Positions 7,942-16,378 of a DNA stretch of 16,524 nt are shown here, piece after piece. Below the pieces are notes generated by a model. That model ran no database searches. It saw only the letters and a list, made by a program, of their open reading frames with translations, and was not told the origin of the DNA. The stretch spans positions 1-16,524 of the forward strand of contig UROX01000042.1 in the NCBI GenBank assembly GCA_900549685.1, in the 5' to 3' direction. A program made the position numbers and the translations under genes. Position 1 is the first letter of the stretch. Each line of letters opens with the position of its first letter. Origin of the DNA: an uncultured Alistipes sp. Lineage in GTDB: Bacteria > Bacteroidota > Bacteroidia > Bacteroidales > Rikenellaceae.

Positions 7942-9231
7942 TTATTTGACGACGATCAGGAAATAGTTTTTCTTGCCTTTCTGCACGAGCAGATATTTGT
8001 CCGACAGCAGGTCGGCGGCCGACACGGCGGCTTCGACGGAAGCCACCTTCGTCTTGTTGAGCGAAATGCCCCCGCCCTGAATCAGTTTGCGCGCCTCGCC
8101 TTTGGAGGGGAAGATGGCAGCATGTTCGGTGCAGAGCGACAGCACGCCGACCCCGGACTCGATCACAGAGCGCGGCACCTCGAACTGGGGTACGCCGTCG
8201 AACACCTGAAGGAAAGTCCGTTCGTCGATTCCGCGCAGCGCCTCGGCCGTCGCGCCGCCGAACAGGATGGACGAGGCCTCGACGGCCTTGCGGTATTCCT
8301 CTTCGGAATGAACCATGCAGGTGACTTCGCGTGCCAGCGTCTTCTGCAGCTCGCGCAGATGCGGCGCCTGGCGGTGCGAGGCGATGAGCGACTCGATCGT
8401 CTCGCGGTCCAGCACGGTGAAGATACGGATATAGCGTTCGGCATCCTCGTCACTGACGTTCAGCCAAAACTGGTAGAACTTGTACGGCGAAGTGTAGCGG
8501 GCGTCGAGCCATACGTTGCCCGATTCGGTCTTGCCGAATTTCGTTCCGTCGGCTTTTTTGATGAGCGGGCAGGTCAGGGCGAACGCCTCGCCGCCCAGTT
8601 TGCGGCGGATGAGTTCGGTACCCGTGGTGATGTTGCCCCACTGGTCGGAACCGCCCATCTGCAATTTGCAGTTCTTGTGCTGGTAAAGATGGAGGAAGTC
8701 GGTCCCCTGCACCAGCTGGTAGGTGAATTCGGTGAACGACATGCCTTCGCCCTCGCCGTTGAAACGTTTCTTGACCGAATCCTTGGCCATCATGTAATTG
8801 ACCGTAATGCACTTGCCGATGTCGCGGATGAACTCCAGAAACGAGAAGTTTTTCATCCAGTCGTAGTTATTGACCATCTCGGCGGCATTGGGCGCGTCGG
8901 AATTGAAGTCGATCAGGCGGCTGAGTTGGTTTTTGATCGCCTCCTGATTATGGCGCAGCGTGGTCTCGTCGAGCAAATTGCGTTCCAGCGACTTGCCGGA
9001 CGGATCGCCGATCATGCCCGTCGCTCCGCCCACCAGCACGATGGGCTTGTGTCCGCAACGCTGGAAGTGCTTCATAATCATCACACTGACGAGATGTCCG
9101 ATATGCAGCGAGTCGGCGGTGGGGTCGATACCCACGTAGGCGGTGGTCATTTCCTTGGCCAACTGTTCTTCGGTTCCCGGCATGATGTCGTGGATCATGC
9201 CTCTCCATTTGAGTTCCTCTACAAAATTCAT
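7942..9231 (-). CDS. tyrS: Tyrosine--tRNA ligase
   Basis: This class I synthetase charges tRNA-Tyr in the cytoplasm. The protein is 429 residues, standard for bacterial TyrRS. The HIGH signature is at 43-46, within YVGIDPTADSLHIGH. GGSDQWGN (193-200) forms part of the tyrosine/ATP pocket. KFGKT at 231-235 is the KMSKS-type loop. A C-terminal S4-like RNA-binding domain covers about 364-429 (SKGEARKLIQGGGISLN). The start at 9231 (MNFVEELKWRGM) matches the family N-terminus; an upstream ATG at 9258 would lie almost at the start of the transcript predicted from the promoter at 9278-9285. It is first in the tyrS-asnA operon. I see no T-box leader, which would not be expected in this phylum. Confidence 0.97.
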   Translation of the reverse strand: MNFVEELKWRGMIHDIMPGTEEQLAKEMTTAYVGIDPTADSLHIGHLVSVMIMKHFQRCGHKPIVLVGGATGMIGDPSGKSLERNLLDETTLRHNQEAIKNQLSRLIDFNSDAPNAAEMVNNYDWMKNFSFLEFIRDIGKCITVNYMMAKDSVKKRFNGEGEGMSFTEFTYQLVQGTDFLHLYQHKNCKLQMGGSDQWGNITTGTELIRRKLGGEAFALTCPLIKKADGTKFGKTESGNVWLDARYTSPYKFYQFWLNVSDEDAERYIRIFTVLDRETIESLIASHRQAPHLRELQKTLAREVTCMVHSEEEYRKAVEASSILFGGATAEALRGIDERTFLQVFDGVPQFEVPRSVIESGVGVLSLCTEHAAIFPSKGEARKLIQGGGISLNKTKVASVEAAVSAADLLSDKYLLVQKGKKNYFLIVVK

Positions 9232-9258
9232 CGTTATCGGTTTAGGTCGTTGTCGCAT

Positions 9259-9273
9259 ACCGGAAAAACCGGT
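9259..9273 (-). other. Small hairpin at the 5' end of the tyrS transcript
   Basis: The sequence is a perfect 5-bp inverted repeat (ACCGG / CCGGT) around a five-base loop. The start predicted from the -7 box (about 9271) falls at its edge, so the tyrS mRNA would begin at or in this hairpin. It could protect the 5' end or be incidental. It is too small and isolated to be called an attenuator. Confidence 0.3.
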
Positions 9274-9277
9274 CGTA

Positions 9278-9285
9278 CAAAGGTA
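9278..9285 (-). promoter_or_regulatory. -7 promoter box of tyrS-asnA
   Basis: On the minus strand TACCTTTG is a perfect TAnnTTTG. The -33 position has only an ATTTCG-like sequence rather than a clean TTG. The predicted start near 9271 gives a leader of about 40 bases to the tyrS ATG. It is correctly placed in the short gap after dnaX. Confidence 0.6.
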
Positions 9286-9333
9286 GTGAAATTATCGCGA
9301 AATCGCCGGGTCTCACTTTTTTCGGAAGACAGA

Positions 9334-9368
9334 GAAACGGTCGCGTCCGGCTCCGGACGGATCGTTTC
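9334..9368 (-). terminator. Possible terminator hairpin after dnaX
   Basis: Two bases past the dnaX stop, GAAACG/CGTTTC arms (9334-9339 and 9363-9368) enclose a 7-bp CGTCCGG/CCGGACG stem (9344-9350 and 9353-9359). On the minus strand only a weak pyrimidine stretch follows, with no true T run, so termination may be partial. Position and stem length support the call; the missing U tract lowers it. Confidence 0.45.
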
Positions 9369-9370
9369 GC

Positions 9371-11281
9371 CTATTCGATGTCCAGATCGAGCGACTGGCG
9401 GAGGCGGGTGACGAGCGGATTTTTTTGCGTAAGGAAGCGCAGACGGTCCTCGACCTTCACCGGCCGGAGTCCCGATTTGTCCTCGGTCACGACGACCCGT
9501 ATGGCGACGGGAGTTTTCGAAAAAGACAGCTCGCAGAGTCTTTTCTGAATATCGGTCAGGTGGTGAGTCACCTCGTCGTAGAGCGATTCGTTGGGCACCT
9601 TGAGCAGAATTCCCTCGGCATGGACCGTCGCTTCGCAAAAGACGACGCCGAGCCGCGGACGCTCTTTCATCAGTTCGTCCGACAGGCGGGCCAGCGCCTG
9701 TTCCAGTCGCGCAGCGATCGGTTCTTCGGACTCCTCGAACGTCTCGTCTTCGGACCCGGGATCCACGTCCGGAGTCTCGTCCTCATCGGCCGAAGAGGCG
9801 GCCGTACTGCCGCCGAGCAACGAAAGGATCGACCGACCCGACAACGAGACGCCGCCGGAGGACGTACGGAGCGAAGGGACAGGCGTACCGGCCGACGAAG
9901 CGGAAGACGGCACGGGACCGGCCGCAGGAAGAGTTGGCGGAGCGGGGGAGACACGTTCCTTTTCCACAGCCCGGGGCACAGCCGATCCGGAGGGAACCGC
10001 ATCCGCCGCGGAAGGGCGGGAAACGGCAGGAGAAGAAGCCGGCGGGACCGGTGCGGAGACCGGAGCAGACGGTTGCGACTGCCGGACTTCCGGAGCAGTT
10101 GCGGAATGTGCCGCCGGGCTTTCGGCGCCGGAGGGACGGTTCCCTTTCAGCTCCGGAAGGGAAGGGGTCAGGGTGTCGTTATTTTTTTTTTGACCGAGCC
10201 CGCAGAGTTTCATCAGGCTCAGTTCGACGTGAAGGCGTTGGTTGGCGGCCGTCCTCAGCGACGAATCGACCGCCGAGAGCAGGTCGATCGCCCCGAACAG
10301 CAAAGGTACCGGACATTCGGCCGCCTGCGCACGATACCGCTCGGCCACGCCGCCCGTCACTTCGAGCAGCGGGAGCGTCTGCGGATTCTTGCACATCAAC
10401 AGATCGCGGAAATGCCCGTTCAGCCCGCCGAGAAACGTCTGGGCGGAGAACCCTTTGCGCAATACTTCGTCGAAAAGCAGCAGGGCTGCGGTATAATCGC
10501 CCGACAGGACGAGCGACGTCATATTGAAATACGTATCGTAGTCGAGCACGTTGAGCGTCTCGGCGACCTGTGCGGCCGTCAGGTTCTGTCCGCAGAACGA
10601 GACGACCTTGTCGAACATCGACAGCGCGTCGCGCATACCGCCGTCGGCCTTGCGGGCGATGATGTGGAGCGACTCCTCGTCGTAGGTCACGCCTTCCTGC
10701 GAGGCAATGTACTGAAGATAGCCCACGCCGTCCTCGACGCGGATGCGGTTGAAATCGTAGATCTGGCAGCGCGACAGGATCGTGGGGATGATCTTGTGCT
10801 TCTCGGTCGTGGCCAGAATGAACACGGCGTGCGCGGGCGGCTCCTCGAGCGTCTTGAGAAAAGCGTTGAACGCCTGGACCGAAAGCATATGGACCTCGTC
10901 GATGATATAGACGCTGTACCGGCCCACCTGAGGCGGGATCCGCACCTGATCGGTCAGGCTGCGGATGTCGTCCACCGAGTTGTTCGACGCCGCATCCAGC
11001 TCGTGGATATTGAACGAACGTCCTTCGTCGAACGCCCGGCACGACTCGCACTCGTTGCAGGCCTCGGCGTCGGGTCCCGGATGGAGACAGTTGATCGCCT
11101 TGGCGAAAATGCGCGCGCAGGTGGTCTTGCCCACGCCCCGCGGACCGCAGAACAGGTAGGCATGCGCCAACTGGTTGCGGACGATGGCATTGCGCAGCGT
11201 CGAGGTGATGTGCGACTGCCCGACGACCGACGCGAAGGTCGCGGGACGGTATTTGCGGGCCGATACGATGAAGTTGTCCAT
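9371..11281 (-). CDS. dnaX: DNA polymerase III subunits tau/gamma
   Basis: DnaX is the ATPase of the sliding-clamp loader; full-length tau also tethers polymerase cores and the helicase. The protein is 636 residues, close to E. coli tau. Seen in order: Walker A GPRGVGKTT (46-54), four zinc-binding cysteines (65, 75, 78, 81), Walker B IIDEVHML (126-133), the SRC motif (170-172), sensor-2 region GGMRDAL (214-220), and the clamp-loader domain III ending near 363. Then comes a long Pro/Ala/Ser-rich and acidic linker (about 367-525) and a folded C-terminal domain (about 520-636). The start at 11281 (MDNFIVSARKYRP) matches the family and follows a good promoter. At codons 364-367 the coding strand holds ten consecutive A residues, a probable slippage site that would yield a short gamma form (listed separately). 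Confidence 0.96.
   Translation of the reverse strand: MDNFIVSARKYRPATFASVVGQSHITSTLRNAIVRNQLAHAYLFCGPRGVGKTTCARIFAKAINCLHPGPDAEACNECESCRAFDEGRSFNIHELDAASNNSVDDIRSLTDQVRIPPQVGRYSVYIIDEVHMLSVQAFNAFLKTLEEPPAHAVFILATTEKHKIIPTILSRCQIYDFNRIRVEDGVGYLQYIASQEGVTYDEESLHIIARKADGGMRDALSMFDKVVSFCGQNLTAAQVAETLNVLDYDTYFNMTSLVLSGDYTAALLLFDEVLRKGFSAQTFLGGLNGHFRDLLMCKNPQTLPLLEVTGGVAERYRAQAAECPVPLLFGAIDLLSAVDSSLRTAANQRLHVELSLMKLCGLGQKKNNDTLTPSLPELKGNRPSGAESPAAHSATAPEVRQSQPSAPVSAPVPPASSPAVSRPSAADAVPSGSAVPRAVEKERVSPAPPTLPAAGPVPSSASSAGTPVPSLRTSSGGVSLSGRSILSLLGGSTAASSADEDETPDVDPGSEDETFEESEEPIAARLEQALARLSDELMKERPRLGVVFCEATVHAEGILLKVPNESLYDEVTHHLTDIQKRLCELSFSKTPVAIRVVVTEDKSGLRPVKVEDRLRFLTQKNPLVTRLRQSLDLDIE
10181..10192 (-). 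other. dnaX: A10 slippery run in dnaX (probable gamma-producing slippage site)
   Basis: Codons 364-367 read CAA AAA AAA AAT on the minus strand, giving ten A residues in a row. Gaining one A, or a -1 ribosomal slip, gives CAA AAA AAA AAA TAA: stop after residue 367. Losing one A gives ATA ACG ACA CCC TGA: stop after residue 370. Both truncated products end just after clamp-loader domain III and lack the linker and tau C-terminus. Programmed slippage at an A-rich site is known for dnaX of E. coli (ribosomal frameshift) and Thermus (transcriptional slippage). Its use here is inference. Confidence 0.65.
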
Positions 11282-11300
11282 AGCGTTTTGTTTCCGAAAA

Positions 11301-11332
11301 CAAAGATAGGCAATTTCGGCGGGAATCCGCAA
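11301..11332 (-). promoter_or_regulatory. dnaX: Bacteroidetes-type promoter of dnaX
   Basis: On the minus strand a TTG at 11332-11330 is followed by 21 bases and then TATCTTTG at 11308-11301, a perfect TAnnTTTG. Transcription should start near 11294, leaving a very short leader (about 13 bases) before the ATG at 11281. Among the best promoter matches in the window. Confidence 0.7.
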
Positions 11333-11495
11333 CGTCCGCGCAGCGAAATATCCCGCCGCCCTTTCCTGCCGGACGGAACACGATCCGCACGCCGGCGGAC
11401 GAAAACGGGCACGGCATCCGACCTGTCACCCGAGAGCGGACGAAACGGCAGGGAATGGCGGACTTCTGCGACATAATTTCACACTCGAACGACTC

Positions 11496-11508
11496 ATTGT
11501 CAGACAAT
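11496..11508. promoter_or_regulatory. Palindrome upstream of clpB (possible operator)
   Basis: ATTGTC-A-GACAAT is a perfect inverted repeat with a one-base centre, about 85 bases before the clpB start. A related half, GGCAGACATTTTG, recurs at 11538-11550. The palindrome ends in a TTG (11508-11510) that could be a -33 element, but no TAnnTTTG lies at the right distance. A stress-regulator site for clpB is plausible; no named regulator can be assigned. Confidence 0.4.
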
Positions 11509-11570
11509 TGCGTCACTTTTACAGGTCGCACGGCTCTGGCAGACATTTTGTACGGTCATTTAGCGAAACG

Positions 11571-11593
11571 ATGAGAAACCGAAAACACGTAAT

Positions 11594-11597
<4 letters not shown>
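11571..11597 (+). other. Eight-codon upstream ORF overlapping the clpB start
   Basis: An ATG at 11571 opens a frame of eight codons (MRNRKHVI) whose TGA at 11595-11597 overlaps the clpB ATG at 11594. If translated, it would end exactly where clpB translation begins and could couple or tune initiation. It has no recognisable leader-peptide bias, so chance is a real alternative. Confidence 0.25.
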
Positions 11598-14185
<2,588 letters not shown>

Positions 14186-14275
14186 TTCTCTCCGGAGATC
14201 CGAACTCTCTTCTCCGGGTGTCCGAGGAGCCGTTTCTGCGGCGAAGAGGGTAAGGGAACTTCTGATTATAAGACT

Positions 14276-14317
14276 GAAACGGGAGGGCCGTCTGTATGCA
14301 GACGGCCCTCCCGTTTC
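14276..14317 (+). terminator. Strong hairpin terminator after clpB
   Basis: A perfect 19-bp inverted repeat (14276-14294 with 14299-14317) closes a four-base TATG loop, about 90 bases past the clpB stop. The outer bases are GAAAC / GTTTC and the core is GC-rich (GGGAGGGCCG). A weak T-rich stretch (ATGTTTGCATTT) follows. It is the longest perfect stem in the window. Confidence 0.8.
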
Positions 14318-14613
14318 ATGTTTGCATTTCCACCTGCCCGTCTTTCGCCGCAGAGTTTTGTCGTCTTTCGAGGCTTGCGAGTCGGGGAAACACAACGTCG
14401 TTCCCGTAACTTTCGGACAACGGTACCGGCCGGTTCGCACAGGTCTTGCAAGACCGTTCGGGCGGCGAGCGACCGGACGTCCCGCTCCCGGTGCGGCTTT
14501 TTCGTTCGGGCGGTATTTCCCCTGTGTTCGATAGCCCGACAACCGGCGAAAGGTCTTGCTGCACAGTTTCTTGCCCTTCGGGAGGCTCGGGCCGAAAGTC
14601 GCTGCCGATAAAA
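14318..14613. other. Gene-free intergenic region with two palindromes
   Basis: No convincing coding frame is present; the open frames on either strand are short, Arg/Ser-rich and unlike the neighbouring proteins. Two perfect palindromes lie close together: ACCGGCCGGT (14425-14434) and GGTCTTGCAAGACC (14442-14455). The half-site AGGTCTTGC recurs at 14551-14559. No TAnnTTTG promoter is seen within it, so an sRNA is not supported. Confidence 0.4.
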
Positions 14614-14622
14614 TGTGGATAA
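14614..14622 (-). other. Perfect DnaA box
   Basis: TGTGGATAA on the plus strand is the exact complement of the DnaA-box consensus TTATCCACA. It directly abuts the inverted repeat in front of folB. A single perfect 9-mer can occur by chance; related 9-mers lie on the other side of folB (15065-15084). Confidence 0.4.
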
Positions 14623-14644
14623 CTTCGAAAAGAAGTTTTCGAAG
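14623..14644. repeat. 9-bp inverted repeat in the folB promoter region
   Basis: CTTCGAAAA (14623-14631) and TTTTCGAAG (14636-14644) form a perfect inverted repeat around GAAG. The right arm covers the expected -33 region of the candidate folB promoter, so a bound protein could block or aid transcription. It could also be a small terminator for upstream transcription. Confidence 0.45.
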
Positions 14645-14670
14645 AAATCCGGCGATTATCCGTTTCTTTG
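14637..14670 (+). promoter_or_regulatory. folB: Candidate promoter of folB
   Basis: TTTCTTTG at 14663-14670 matches seven of eight positions of TAnnTTTG. A TTTC (14637-14640) is the nearest -33-like sequence, with 22 bases between, slightly long. Transcription would start near 14677 and give a 16-base leader before the folB ATG. Confidence 0.45.
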
Positions 14671-14692
14671 CATGGACCAAAGAACAATACTC

Positions 14693-15049
14693 ATGTCGTT
14701 GTCCGTCATAGAACTGGAAAATATGGAATTCCACGCCTTCCACGGTTGCTATCCGTTGGAGCGGGTCGTAGGCAACCGTTTTCGGGTGAGCGTGACCCTC
14801 TGGGCCGACCTCTCCCGGGCAGCTCAGAGCGACCGTGTGGATGACACGATCAACTACCTGCGGGTATTCGAAATCGTCCGCGAACAGATGGCTGTCACCT
14901 CCCACATTCTGGAAAACGTCTGCGCCCGGATCATCGAAGCGCTGTACGACGCTTTCCCGGCCTGCGAGCGAGTAAAGGTGAAGGTTTCGAAAATCGCCCC
15001 TCCCTTGGGCGGGAAAATCGAACAGGTATCGGTAACCTCTGAACGTTAA
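14693..15049 (+). CDS. folB: Dihydroneopterin aldolase
   Basis: FolB converts 7,8-dihydroneopterin to 6-hydroxymethyl-dihydropterin and glycolaldehyde in folate synthesis. The 118 residues match the family's usual length of about 120. Conserved parts are HGCYPLER (17-24), TINYLRVFE (52-60, with the active-site Tyr), HILENVCARI (71-80, with Glu74 that binds the pterin guanidine group) and VKVSKIAPPLGG (97-108, with catalytic Lys100). It would act in the cytoplasm as a ring-shaped oligomer. The start at 14693 (MSLSVIELENMEFHAFHG) is chosen because it fits the family; upstream in-frame ATGs at 14615 and 14672 lie in or just next to the promoter region. No other folate gene is adjacent; it is flanked by gene-free DNA on both sides. 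Confidence 0.94.
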   Translation: MSLSVIELENMEFHAFHGCYPLERVVGNRFRVSVTLWADLSRAAQSDRVDDTINYLRVFEIVREQMAVTSHILENVCARIIEALYDAFPACERVKVKVSKIAPPLGGKIEQVSVTSER

Positions 15050-15064
15050 TTCGTTAAGCCGGTT

Positions 15065-15084
15065 TGTTGATAACTTCTTGATAA
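15065..15084. repeat. Tandem DnaA-box-like 9-mers
   Basis: TGTTGATAA (15065-15073; complement TTATCAACA, one mismatch from the DnaA consensus) is followed 11 bases later by TCTTGATAA (15076-15084). The surrounding 15050-15140 is AT-richer than the rest of the window and has CGTTAA/TTAACG repeats. Replication-initiator binding is possible but unproven. Confidence 0.35.
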
Positions 15085-15100
15085 GATTAACGACGGATTC

Positions 15101-15131
15101 TTTTACTTCAGATCGATAGTTCGTAATCTTG
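15101..15131 (+). promoter_or_regulatory. Candidate promoter of the beta-propeller glycosidase gene
   Basis: TAATCTTG at 15124-15131 matches seven of eight positions of TAnnTTTG, and a TTTT (15101-15104) lies 19 bases upstream in place of TTG. Transcription would begin near 15138, immediately before the hairpin at 15147-15192, leaving a leader of about 150 bases. A second, weaker option is TATGTTTC at 15229-15236. Confidence 0.35.
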
Positions 15132-15146
15132 TAAACACGAAAAACA

Positions 15147-15192
15147 GTCCGGGAAGGAGGTCTCTGTTCCTTTGGAACAAAGCCTTCGGGAC
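15147..15192 (+). other. Imperfect long hairpin in the gap between folB and the glycosidase gene
   Basis: Outer arms GTCC (15147-15150) / GGAC (15189-15192) and GAAGG (15153-15157) / CCTTC (15183-15187) enclose a second stem, TGTTCC (15165-15170) / GGAACA (15174-15179). There is no T run after it, so it is a poor terminator. It would be the 5' structure of the downstream leader if the promoter at 15101-15131 is real. Confidence 0.4.
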
Positions 15193-15288
15193 GGGCGATC
15201 ATAACGAAGATAACAAGAGCGTGCGGGTTATGTTTCAGGCGGCGGATCGGTGTCGCGCGGAATATTCCCGCTCCTAAACTTTCAGACC

Positions 15289-16365
15289 ATGAGAAAGAAA
15301 TGGTTGATAGGCTGTATGCTGGTTTGGACCGCAAGCGTCTCCGCCCAGAAGGTCTACCGGGCTCCCGAACGTTACCCGGACGGACGTTCGCAGGCCGTCC
15401 TGCGCATGGACGTCGAGGACGAAGGTCTGGTCATGCCCTGCGGTACGGGGCCGGACAGTTGCGACACCTACGGCGCCCGGGAAGCGGTGGTCATCGAACA
15501 CGAGGGCGTCTACTACCTCCACTACGACGGAGCGGGCAAGGATGGATGGCTGTCATGTTTGGCCACCAGCACCGATCTGCGCCACTGGACTAAGCACGGC
15601 CAGCAACTGACCTTGGGCGAACCGGGGCAGCCCGATTCCAAATCGGCTTCCTCGCCCTGGCTCTTCTGTGACGGCCGAAAATGGCACATGTTCTACGTGG
15701 GGACCCAGTTCTGCACCCCGGCTCCCGACTGCATCCCTGCAACACCCTACGTGACACTGAAAGCCGAAGCCGACCATCCGGCCGGACCATGGCGCAAGCG
15801 GTACGACATCATCCCGTTCACCAACGAAGCCGGGACCTATTACAGCGACACGGCCAGTCCGGGCGACGTGGTGGAGCAGGACGGCGAGTACCTGATGTTT
15901 TTCGGCGCGGCGGCCTTCACCGAACCCGGCAAGCTGGGGCGCACGGTGGGTATCGCCCGTACCCGCGACCTGAACGGCGCGTGGACGGTCGATCCGCAGC
16001 CCATTTTCCCGCCGACCGAACAATGCGAAAACACCTCACTCTACTACGAGCCGAGCAACGATACATGGTTCCTGTTCACCAACCATATCGGAATCCATCC
16101 CGACCGGGGCGAATATACGGACGCCATCTGGGTGTACTGGACCCGCGACCTGAACCAATGGAATACGGAAGATAAAGCGATCGTGATCGACTGTCAGAAC
16201 ACCAAACAAGTCAAGGGCGCCATCGGCATGCCGTCGGTGATCAAAGTGGGCGACCGGCTGGCCATGCTCTATGACGGCGACACGGGCGAAAACCACGGCC
16301 ACATGGGCCGCGGCATCAATTTGGCGTGGCTTTCGCTGCCGCTGACTCCTCCTGCCAAACAATAA
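15289..16365 (+). CDS. Secreted five-bladed beta-propeller glycosidase-like protein
   Basis: The 358-residue protein starts with a Sec signal peptide: MRKKW, a hydrophobic core, then likely cleavage in SVSA-Q near residue 19. LIGC at 6-9 resembles a lipobox but is too close to the N-terminus. The mature part has blade repeats typical of the GH43/GH32/GH117/GH130-type five-bladed propeller fold: TSTDLRHWTKHG (93-104), TRDLNGAWTV (225-234) and TRDLNQWNTE (285-294), each pairing an aspartate with a tryptophan, plus YYLHYDG and YLMFFGA strands. Candidate acidic active-site residues are present (for example Asp80, Asp192, Glu254), but I cannot assign a family or substrate. It likely acts on a glycan in the periplasm or outside. 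No SusC/SusD or other carbohydrate genes are near. The next gene begins 13 bases after its stop. Confidence 0.8.
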   Translation: MRKKWLIGCMLVWTASVSAQKVYRAPERYPDGRSQAVLRMDVEDEGLVMPCGTGPDSCDTYGAREAVVIEHEGVYYLHYDGAGKDGWLSCLATSTDLRHWTKHGQQLTLGEPGQPDSKSASSPWLFCDGRKWHMFYVGTQFCTPAPDCIPATPYVTLKAEADHPAGPWRKRYDIIPFTNEAGTYYSDTASPGDVVEQDGEYLMFFGAAAFTEPGKLGRTVGIARTRDLNGAWTVDPQPIFPPTEQCENTSLYYEPSNDTWFLFTNHIGIHPDRGEYTDAIWVYWTRDLNQWNTEDKAIVIDCQNTKQVKGAIGMPSVIKVGDRLAMLYDGDTGENHGHMGRGINLAWLSLPLTPPAKQ

Positions 16366-16378
16366 CATCATCAAGGTT

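Noticed and set aside
6693..7949. A 418-residue plus-strand frame covering asnA
   Set aside because: It is antisense to asnA, whose motifs are clear, and has no family resemblance.
14316..14687. A 123-residue minus-strand frame in the clpB-folB gap
   Set aside because: Its composition is typical of chance frames, it reads through promoter-like and inverted-repeat DNA, and it has no promoter of its own.
15201..15218. Two imperfect 9-mers (ATAACGAAG, ATAACAAGA) in tandem
   Set aside because: Too short and imperfect to be called a repeat array; no CRISPR-like spacing or further copies.
15294..15315. Lipobox-like LIGC in the signal peptide of the glycosidase-like protein
   Set aside because: The cysteine is at residue 9, leaving no room for a normal hydrophobic core before it; the SVSA-Q site fits ordinary signal peptidase cleavage better.
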